In this document: piece by piece, positions 58,213-64,000 of the stretch
How positions within the stretch are numbered: position 1 is the stretch's first letter
Layout of the letters: each line of letters starts with the position of its first letter
Program-made: the position numbers and the translations under genes
The notes under the pieces: model-generated
Told to the model about the DNA's origin: nothing
Databases searched by the model: none
What the model saw: the letters and a program-made list of their open reading frames with translations, nothing else
Source: JAIEOG01 sp964611895
GTDB taxonomy: Bacteria; Bdellovibrionota; FAC87; UBA2466
Direction of reading: 5' to 3'
NCBI GenBank assembly: GCA_964611895.1
Contig: CAZTDN010000003.1
Span: forward strand, 1-64,000
Length of the DNA stretch: 64,000 nucleotides

Positions 58213-60350
58213 ATTTCCGCCTTCAATCCGACGGAAAAAACCCGCCCACGCAAAGGCCCCCAAGTGTGATTGTTATCCAAATGAAAGTGCGAAGGGTCTG
58301 CCCCGTGCGTCGACCAATTTAGAGGCGAATCACCAGCAGAAGTTTGAGTAAAGTTAAAAAGATTCTGTATCGAGGCAAAGAAGGAGACTTCCTTTTTCCA
58401 TTTCCACCCCAAATACATATCCCACAGAAAAAACGACGGCGCTCGAGTGGATTTCAACGTCCCCACTTCGGGGTGAGTTCCCGAAAGCGGATCCCCAGCA
58501 ATATTCTCGACGTCTACCAGGGTCCGATAATGGGAACCGTAACCATAGGCAGTGAGATCTCGGGCGGCACCCCAGCTCACTGTGTTGACCCATTCCCAAT
58601 CGCCCCAATGGACATCAGATACCAGCCGAGCTCTTTGCTCAATTGCGGCGGCCGGAAGACGTGCTTTGTATCCACTCGGCAAGGAAAAGTGTTCGTAACT
58701 CAGCTGCAAATTCCAGTTGGGCTGAGGATTCCAAGAAAGCAAAACATCGTTTGCCCAGATCTGGTATTCAGCACTCGAGTTTTTGAAAATAGCAGGATCG
58801 CCTGCAGTCACGTCTCCATCGGCGAATGCCATTCCGGCGAGCCAGGTATAGTGACTTGAGGCTGTGAGTGCGAAACGTTGCTCGGTGTACGCAAGGGAAT
58901 ATCCCAATGCATGGGATTTTTCGATATCGGTTATTTGCACCGAAAAACCATATTCGTTCAGACCGTGTTGAGACTCAAAGAAACTCAGCGGTGGCCGGTA
59001 TCCGCGACCATACATCAGCCGCGAGGTCCAATTCTGGGCGTGCTGCCATTTGAGGTGGAGGCGCGGCGCCAATAATACCTGGTCAATCTCGAATTCCTTG
59101 GCGGTTTGAGCGTGCCAATTGACCTGCATAGAGTCGAGGCGCAGCGCGGACGATAGCTCCAAATTTTCCCAAGGGACCCAGACGTACTGCACGTAGCCCG
59201 CTCGAGAACGGTAAGAAAAACCGTCGTTCGGCAATCCATCCCCCACGTAGAGCTTGTCCGACTGCGAAGACATGTCCTGATTTTTCAATTCAGCACCGAG
59301 GGTAAAGAAATGATTATCTCCTACCGAAAACAGCAAACGAGCATCTTCAAAAATCAACCAATCCCGGTTGCGATAATCGTAGCCGTGCATATAAAGACTG
59401 GTTTGCTTTTGTTCTGCCGCACTCGATGTAAACTGAAACTGCGTGCCCCCCTCGAAAAAATGGCTCCAGCGGGCCATGCCTTCGTGGCGTGCAAGGCCGA
59501 CAACGTCGGTCACCAGGTTTTGGGAATCGAGGTAGGTTTGAGACGTATCAGACGAGGTAAATGAGGGTGGAGTTCCCCCTGGGTTCGTAACGTAGGTCGT
59601 GGGCCGAGTCCCGTCCGTGGTGCCACCTAGAATCCCAACAGTTTGGCGCGCGTACCGCGCTTCGAGTTTGTCTGATTCGGTGAGCTCACTGAGTACTTTA
59701 ACGAAAAAAGACTGGTTCGAGAGATTGGGCGCCTCGGAAACGCCATTAGCGTCGATATCCCAAAACCCTTGATGACTGAGCTGCCCCGCGAAAACAAAAC
59801 TATGCTTTCCGCTTCCCGACACCCAACTACCCAACAAAGAAGCAAACCCTGATGCCCCATTCCCATAACTCCCTTGAACATTCAGTCCGGTTTCTTTGGG
59901 ACGGGAGGTGAGAATGTTTACCACGCCGCCAATGGCTTCAGGAGCAATGAGCGACGCTCCCGCGCCACGGGATACTTCGATAGCTTCAATGCCCACCACC
60001 GGAACCGCATCCAACCCATAAAAACTAGAAATGGCGGAATGCATGGGCACTCCATCGATCAGGATAGTAGTGTGCTCGCCGCGCAAACCGTTGATAGTAA
60101 CGCGCTTGGAGCCGCAGTTAGCGCAGGAATTTTGGGCGTCTACACCTACTTGGTTTGAAACTGCTTCGGCGAGTGTTTGCGCGCGTTTATGCTCAATACC
60201 GTCCTTGGTAATGACTTCGGTTTTGATGATCTCATGGCGCTTGATGAGCCCTGACTCATTGCCCTGGACACGGATTGTCCCCAAATGCGAGGGCGGCTCC
60301 GCTGCAATGCAAGCCGCCCCCCATACCAAAAACGCGATAGACCAATTCAA
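58209..60350 (-). CDS. TonB-dependent outer-membrane receptor
   Basis: 713 residues from a TTG (60350) overlapping the previous stop as TTGA; the signal peptide ends near CIAAE. A TonB-box-like and plug region holds VTINGLRGEHTTILIDGVPM and the Cys pair Cys76-Ala-Asn-Cys79 (SCANCG), a motif I recall from one subgroup of receptors, including Bacteroidetes ones. The 22-stranded barrel ends in a last strand RVFSVGLKAEI. The substrate is probably a metal chelate or metallophore, as it sits with a Fur-family regulator and TonB; that is inference. Confidence 0.88.
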   Translation of the reverse strand: MNWSIAFLVWGAACIAAEPPSHLGTIRVQGNESGLIKRHEIIKTEVITKDGIEHKRAQTLAEAVSNQVGVDAQNSCANCGSKRVTINGLRGEHTTILIDGVPMHSAISSFYGLDAVPVVGIEAIEVSRGAGASLIAPEAIGGVVNILTSRPKETGLNVQGSYGNGASGFASLLGSWVSGSGKHSFVFAGQLSHQGFWDIDANGVSEAPNLSNQSFFVKVLSELTESDKLEARYARQTVGILGGTTDGTRPTTYVTNPGGTPPSFTSSDTSQTYLDSQNLVTDVVGLARHEGMARWSHFFEGGTQFQFTSSAAEQKQTSLYMHGYDYRNRDWLIFEDARLLFSVGDNHFFTLGAELKNQDMSSQSDKLYVGDGLPNDGFSYRSRAGYVQYVWVPWENLELSSALRLDSMQVNWHAQTAKEFEIDQVLLAPRLHLKWQHAQNWTSRLMYGRGYRPPLSFFESQHGLNEYGFSVQITDIEKSHALGYSLAYTEQRFALTASSHYTWLAGMAFADGDVTAGDPAIFKNSSAEYQIWANDVLLSWNPQPNWNLQLSYEHFSLPSGYKARLPAAAIEQRARLVSDVHWGDWEWVNTVSWGAARDLTAYGYGSHYRTLVDVENIAGDPLSGTHPEVGTLKSTRAPSFFLWDMYLGWKWKKEVSFFASIQNLFNFTQTSAGDSPLNWSTHGADPSHFHLDNNHTWGPLRGRVFSVGLKAEI

Positions 60351-60754
60351 GGTTGAGCTTTCATTCCTGTGCACGCGTAGTTGTGTGTGTGGGTCCCGTG
60401 CTTCCAACCCAAAGCATACGTCTTGACGGAGTCAAAATCCTTATCGGTGGTCAAGCCGATGGTGATTTTGCCTTCAGAGCTGCTTCCTTCGAGGTGCTTT
60501 TCGCTCTTAGCCGTGGGCGCGATCACAAACTCACCTGGAGTCTGCGTCCCATGACCGTATTCCGTGCTGACCTCCGCGCGGAAATCTGCCCAATCGCTGG
60601 TATTACCCTTGTAGTACGTCTTGATGACGTTCAAAAAACAGGGCTTAGAAGTCCGGCTGTCTTTTCCCTTAAAGACTTTTTCATAGGTAGCGGCGGCATG
60701 CCCTAACTCAGACAAAAGAAAAGTAACGCACAGAAGTGGAAAGAGATGTTTCAT
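60347..60754 (-). CDS. Small exported His-rich protein, first gene of the receptor operon
   Basis: 135 residues with a GGAGC site before the ATG. A signal peptide ends near GHAA. The C-terminus has HGTHTHNYACTG (residues 119-130) and another Cys at 39: His plus Cys suggests metal binding or a disulfide. It shows no known domain. Its stop overlaps the TTG start of the TonB receptor. The order exported protein, receptor, thioredoxin, regulator, GyrI-like protein suggests a metal-capture role, which is inferred only. Confidence 0.68.
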   Translation of the reverse strand: MKHLFPLLCVTFLLSELGHAAATYEKVFKGKDSRTSKPCFLNVIKTYYKGNTSDWADFRAEVSTEYGHGTQTPGEFVIAPTAKSEKHLEGSSSEGKITIGLTTDKDFDSVKTYALGWKHGTHTHNYACTGMKAQP

Positions 60755-60789
60755 GGTTGCTCCAGGTTTAGTCGTTCTTCCCCCTGGGT

Positions 60790-60808
60790 AATGTAAATAG
60801 TTTGCATT
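60790..60808. promoter_or_regulatory. Candidate operator (19-bp inverted repeat) between the divergent TonB genes
   Basis: AATGTAAA-TAG-TTTGCATT: the right arm reverse-complemented is AATGCAAA, matching the left arm at seven of eight positions. It lies between the minus-strand exported/receptor operon and the plus-strand TonB-like gene. Its length suits a Fur-family dimer, and a Fur-family gene is part of the adjacent operon. Confidence 0.5.
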
Positions 60809-60837
60809 TGCAAGGCTCATCTGGTCAGATAATCCGT

Positions 60838-61476
60838 ATGAGCGCCCCCAGCTTGTCCCGGGAAGGATTCTTCCTGAATAAGATGTTTCCGACATTACCC
60901 TGGGTAATGAGCGCAGGGCTGCACTTTGCGATCCTTTGGCAGTACCTTGCAGTCCCCACAACAAGAGAGATCCCCCTGGGACAATGGGTGGAATTGGCCC
61001 CCACCGGCAGCTTTGCACCTCAGAAAAAAGCGCAACCTACTCCGATTTCCCCGCTAAACCATGCGGAGGAGTTCAGCCGCCCCGAGACGGCTCCATCGAA
61101 TGCACAGCCAGAAACCCGCGTCGGCAATGCCGCGCATTCAAGCGGGTTGACAGGGAATTTAGGGGACCCCAATGGAACCATTGCAACTGCGCGAGAACGC
61201 TACTTGTACGAGCTCGAGGCCTTTATCAACCAGCACAAGGCTTATCCCCTAAGGGCGCGACACCTGGGCCTTGAGGGCTTGGTCGAAGTGGCCTTTCACG
61301 TTCAGGGGGATGGCACGATCAGCGACCCCCACGTGGTGCGGCCCTGCATACATGACTTGTTAAACCGTTCTGCAGTTGAACTCGTCGCTAGCACCAGAAA
61401 GTTCCGTCCCATCCCCGCCGAGCTCGGACTCTCCGTTTTGCATGTTACAGTTCCCATTCAATACGAACTCAATTAG
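60838..61476 (+). CDS. TonB-family energy transducer
   Basis: About 212 residues. The N-terminal helix (about 19-38) is followed by a Pro/Gln-rich periplasmic linker and a C-terminal TonB domain (about 120-212): YLYELEAFINQHKAYPLRAR, GLEGLVEVAFHVQGDGTISDPHVV and AVELVASTRKFRPIP. It would transmit proton-motive force to the neighbouring receptor. ExbB/ExbD are not in the window. Start uncertain: the ATG at 60838 is only 4 bp after a GATAAT box, so a further internal start (residue 16 or later) or another promoter is possible. Confidence 0.87.
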   Translation: MSAPSLSREGFFLNKMFPTLPWVMSAGLHFAILWQYLAVPTTREIPLGQWVELAPTGSFAPQKKAQPTPISPLNHAEEFSRPETAPSNAQPETRVGNAAHSSGLTGNLGDPNGTIATARERYLYELEAFINQHKAYPLRARHLGLEGLVEVAFHVQGDGTISDPHVVRPCIHDLLNRSAVELVASTRKFRPIPAELGLSVLHVTVPIQYELN

Positions 61477-61506
61477 GCTCTGAGGCCAGCTTTGAGGGGA
61501 TCGATT

Positions 61507-62370
61507 TTGCGCATTCGAGATCTTTACCAGTCCGGAAAACCAGAAATTTCTTTCGAGGTCTTCCCTCCTAAAACAGAAAAAGGCTTGGAGTCCCTGTTCC
61601 ACACGTGTGGGCAACTGGCTCGACAAAATCCCGTGTTTATTTCGGGGACCTACGGCGCCGGGGGAAGCACACGCGGAAAAACACTTCAAATGCTCGACGA
61701 AATACGAAGGCGACACCAGGTACCTGTCACCGCACATTTCACCTGCGTGGGAAGCAATCTGGCTGAGATCCGTGAGTGGCTGGAGCAAGCCTCGCTTTTA
61801 GGGATTGAGAATATCATGGCGTTACGGGGAGATCCCCCGCAGGGCCAGTCGGAATTTATAAAAACACCGGGAGGCCTCAGCTACGCAAGTGAGCTGGTCT
61901 CACTCATACGCCGCGAGTTTCCGCACTTTGGGATTGGAGTCGCCGGGTACCCGGAAACCCACCGCGAAGCGCCTTCTCCCGAAGCTGATTTGCTCAATCT
62001 CAAGCACAAAGTAGAGTGCGGGGCAGATGCCGTGTACACGCAACTCTTTTATGAGAATGCGGATTTTTTGCGCTTCAGAGATAAGTGCGATGCCCTGGGA
62101 ATCCGTGTGCCGATTGTTCCCGGGCTATTGCCCGTATTGAGCATGACTCAAGTTCAACGCGTGACCAGCTTATGCGCAGCCAAACTGCCCGACCGCTTGG
62201 TGGAGCGACTTCGAGTGCATGAGAGCGACCCAGAGACTCAGATCCAGATCGGCATTGAGTACGCAGCCATGCAATCACGAGAACTTCTCCGCGAGGGAGT
62301 ACCAGGGGTGCACTACTACGTGCTGAACCGATCCGATACCATTGGGAGAATTCTGGATGGTCTCTTCTAA
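61507..62370 (+). CDS. metF: Methylenetetrahydrofolate reductase
   Basis: 287 residues from TTG 61507, preceded by GAGGGG with a seven-base spacer; a TTG at 61492 is less likely. PEISFEVFPPKTEKGLESL is the folate/FAD-binding start; VSGT-like FISGTYGAGG, ENIMALRGDPP and the late VPGVHYYVLNRSDTI are MetF blocks. The enzyme reduces methylene- to methyl-tetrahydrofolate for methionine synthesis. The 3' end overlaps the MFS gene start by 14 bp. Length fits bacterial MetF. Confidence 0.94.
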   Translation: MRIRDLYQSGKPEISFEVFPPKTEKGLESLFHTCGQLARQNPVFISGTYGAGGSTRGKTLQMLDEIRRRHQVPVTAHFTCVGSNLAEIREWLEQASLLGIENIMALRGDPPQGQSEFIKTPGGLSYASELVSLIRREFPHFGIGVAGYPETHREAPSPEADLLNLKHKVECGADAVYTQLFYENADFLRFRDKCDALGIRVPIVPGLLPVLSMTQVQRVTSLCAAKLPDRLVERLRVHESDPETQIQIGIEYAAMQSRELLREGVPGVHYYVLNRSDTIGRILDGLF

Positions 62371-63571
62371 ACGCCATTGGGTCCCGGTAGCGGTGGGTGC
62401 GCTGGGATATTTTGTCGACGTTTATGACTTGGTTCTGTTTAGCATCGTTCGTATCGCCAGCCTTAAATCCCTTTCAGTACCCGACTCGGAGCTGATGAAC
62501 GTCGGGGTCACTCTGCTCAACTCTCAAATGTTTGGAATGCTTGTAGGGGGGATTGCCTGGGGAATTCTCGGCGATAAACGTGGCCGACTATCCGTTTTAT
62601 TCGGATCTATCCTGCTTTACTCGGTAGCCAATATCGCGAACGCTTTTGTCGATACCGTCGAAGCTTATGCGGCATGGCGTTTCATTGCCGGACTCGGCTT
62701 GGCGGGGGAATTGGGAGCCGCGATTACGCTGGTATCAGAGACGCTCCCCAAAGAAACCCGTGGATACGGTACAGCGGTTGTTGCCGGTGTGGGATTATCG
62801 GGAGCTGTGGCCGCGGGGCTGACAGCAGACTTGGTCCCCTGGAGAACAGCTTACCTGATCGGCGGTGGGATGGGATTGGCGCTGCTAGTCTTGCGGTTGG
62901 GAATTTTTGAATCCGGACTCTTCCTAGCTAATAAAACCCAAAAAGCACGGCGCGGCGATCCGATGCTTTTTCTCCAAAAGCCCGATCGGTTTTTTAAGTT
63001 TCTGTGCTGCATCGGAATTGGCGTGCCGGTGTGGTGCGTTGTGGGCGTCATCATGTCTTTTGCGCCGGAGTTTGCACAGGCCTTGGAAATCCAGGGTCCG
63101 GTAACCGCAGGATCGGCGATTTTGTTCTGTTATATTGGAGTCTCCTCGGGGGACTTGCTCAGTGGGATCTTGAGCCAGTACTTTGGCACTCGAAAAAAAA
63201 TAGTTTCGTTGTCCTTAGGTACTTTAGCCGTCCTGTTGGCCGCAACTTTTCTCTCCCATGGAATGAGCAATACAGTTTTTTATGCGTACGCTGTTCTCAT
63301 GGGGCTTGCTACCGGTTATTGGGCTGTTTTTGTCACGATGGCAGCGGAGCAGTTTGGTACCAATCTCAGAGCTACCGTGGCTACCAGTGTGCCAAATCTA
63401 GTGCGGGGGACGGTGGTGATAAGCACTTCGGCTTTTAAGTTTTTAGCACCTTCGCTCGGAATACGATTGAGTGGTGCGGTAGTTTGCTTTGCGGCCATCG
63501 CAATCGCGTTTCAGGCCCTGCGCTACCTTGAAGAGACTTTTGGCAAAGACCTCGATTTTTTAGAGTTCTAA
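62357..63571 (+). CDS. MFS transporter (metabolite:H+ symporter type)
   Basis: 404 residues from the ATG at 62357 with GGGAGA nine bases before. Twelve helices can be traced. GILGDKRGRLSVLFGSI is the loop 2-3 signature of MFS sugar/metabolite symporters; AWRFIAGLGLAGELGAAITLVSETLPKETRGYGTA is the helix 4-5 region of sugar/metabolite:H+ symporters. Substrate not predictable. It overlaps metF by 14 bp. A perfect palindrome that could end transcription starts two bases after its stop. Confidence 0.9.
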   Translation: MVSSKRHWVPVAVGALGYFVDVYDLVLFSIVRIASLKSLSVPDSELMNVGVTLLNSQMFGMLVGGIAWGILGDKRGRLSVLFGSILLYSVANIANAFVDTVEAYAAWRFIAGLGLAGELGAAITLVSETLPKETRGYGTAVVAGVGLSGAVAAGLTADLVPWRTAYLIGGGMGLALLVLRLGIFESGLFLANKTQKARRGDPMLFLQKPDRFFKFLCCIGIGVPVWCVVGVIMSFAPEFAQALEIQGPVTAGSAILFCYIGVSSGDLLSGILSQYFGTRKKIVSLSLGTLAVLLAATFLSHGMSNTVFYAYAVLMGLATGYWAVFVTMAAEQFGTNLRATVATSVPNLVRGTVVISTSAFKFLAPSLGIRLSGAVVCFAAIAIAFQALRYLEETFGKDLDFLEF

Positions 63572-63572
63572 A

Positions 63573-63612
63573 AGGTACGCGGTTACTTTTTGCAAAAAGT
63601 AACCGCGTACCT
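63573..63612. repeat. Perfect 40-bp palindrome
   Basis: Two 19-base arms (63573-63591 and 63594-63612) around GC form a perfect inverted repeat; the left arm begins AGGTACGCGGTTAC and ends in TTTTT. As RNA it would fold into a long hairpin, and it lies between the convergent MFS and small exported-protein genes, so it may be a bidirectional terminator, or a copy of a dispersed palindromic element. Confidence 0.9.
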
Positions 63613-63616
63613 GCAA

Positions 63617-63901
63617 TTATTCTTGGTCTTGGATTTGCGAGTCGTCGAGGATGGAAAGCTCGCGGTATCCAAAAGCTACCTTGACGCGTTCCACTCCATC
63701 ATTTTCGGAATCCAACTGACGTTGCTGCGCAGCGACTCGGCACTCCTCGTGGGAAGCTGCCCCCGTTTCTTCGACACTGACTCTCTTTTTGCCGTCTTTG
63801 AATTGCACTTGGACAATCAAACGGCAATTACTCCCCGATGCGCCAAAAGTGGAAGCGCTCAAAAATCCCAGTACCAAAAGCCCACAAAATACTCGTCCCA
63901 T
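63617..63901 (-). CDS. Small exported protein of unknown function
   Basis: 94 residues from the ATG at 63901 with a GAGGTG site. A signal peptide (FCGLLVLGFLSASTFGASG) is followed by a short domain with two Cys (in SNCRLIV and HEECRVA), probably one disulfide, and an acidic, Gln/Asp-rich end. No known motif. It ends 5 bp before the palindrome arm. The DNA to the right of 63940 may be the 3' end of a gene running off the window. Confidence 0.6.
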   Translation of the reverse strand: MGRVFCGLLVLGFLSASTFGASGSNCRLIVQVQFKDGKKRVSVEETGAASHEECRVAAQQRQLDSENDGVERVKVAFGYRELSILDDSQIQDQE

Positions 63902-64000
63902 TTCACACCTCGTCCACCGGGAGCAAGCTGCAAGCACTAGGCCCAATCCTCACTTCCTGGTACGCATCCGTAGACGCCTTGAATGCGCAAAAACAGCGAC

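Noticed and set aside
63939..64000. 3' end of a minus-strand gene at the right edge
   Set aside because: Two frames remain open over about 20 codons and neither shows a recognisable motif.

Overview
The window looks like about 64 kb of chromosome from a Gram-negative, lipoprotein-rich and secretion-rich bacterium of the Bdellovibrionota type, with mid GC content. I infer this from a tiny histone-fold protein of the kind known from Bdellovibrio, a Pal/DUF4398/CpoB lipoprotein cluster, many exported proteins of unknown function, outer-membrane barrels, a class I lysyl-tRNA synthetase and a PgpH-type HD phosphodiesterase. No rRNA, CRISPR array, transposase, integrase or phage gene is visible. 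Names rest on motifs read by eye; no database search was run.

Layout. 1-1013: a glycine-rich RRM protein cut by the left edge, a small zinc-ribbon membrane protein and tRNA-Pro(CGG). 1.2-11.5 kb: an accessory-looking stretch of exported proteins, including a lipoprotein, a choloylglycine-hydrolase-like enzyme, a beta-helix protein, a phytochelatin-synthase-like protease, two tandem DUF4360-like proteins and a DUF900-like hydrolase. It also holds decayed fragments of a TerC-like and an outer-membrane gene. 11.5-18.2 kb: PgpH-like HD protein and YbeY, a LolC/E permease, LysK and a 2Fe-2S ferredoxin. 18.2-24.9 kb: a six-gene MoxR/DUF58/Bat (von Willebrand A domain) operon. 24.8-27.4 kb: a 29-bp triplicate repeat that carries the -35 box for rpoZ, a DUF4340 protein and a FabL-like enoyl-ACP reductase. 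27.3-36.7 kb: a lipase-like protein, a lipoprotein, an AMIN-like protein, a thioredoxin-fold protein, RNase R, a UbiB-family kinase, a GNAT protein, a bacterial histone and a dolichol-kinase-like enzyme. 36.7-44.8 kb: a matrixin protease, CpoB/DUF4398/Pal, a GT9 glycosyltransferase, a giant peptidase-propeller-barrel protein and CtpA. 44.9-51.4 kb: a TadG-like protein, a membrane protein and exported proteins. 51.4-56.8 kb: tsaD-rsmA-FadL-like-panB-panC-smpB. 56.8-61.5 kb: a divergent metal-uptake-like locus (TonB receptor, His-rich exported protein, thioredoxin, Fur-family regulator, GyrI-like protein, opposite a TonB-like gene). 61.5-64 kb: MetF, an MFS transporter, a perfect 40-bp palindrome and a small exported protein.

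How genes work together. Most genes are packed with ATGA, TGATG, TTGA or TAGTG overlaps, so translational coupling is common, and convergent neighbours often overlap at their stops. Several genes without a Shine-Dalgarno sequence instead have a -10 box 5-7 nt before the start codon, which suggests leaderless mRNAs. The most interesting loci are the histone gene, the TonB/Fur-family locus with its candidate operator, the repeat-borne rpoZ promoter, the 40-bp palindrome and the peptidase-propeller-barrel protein.
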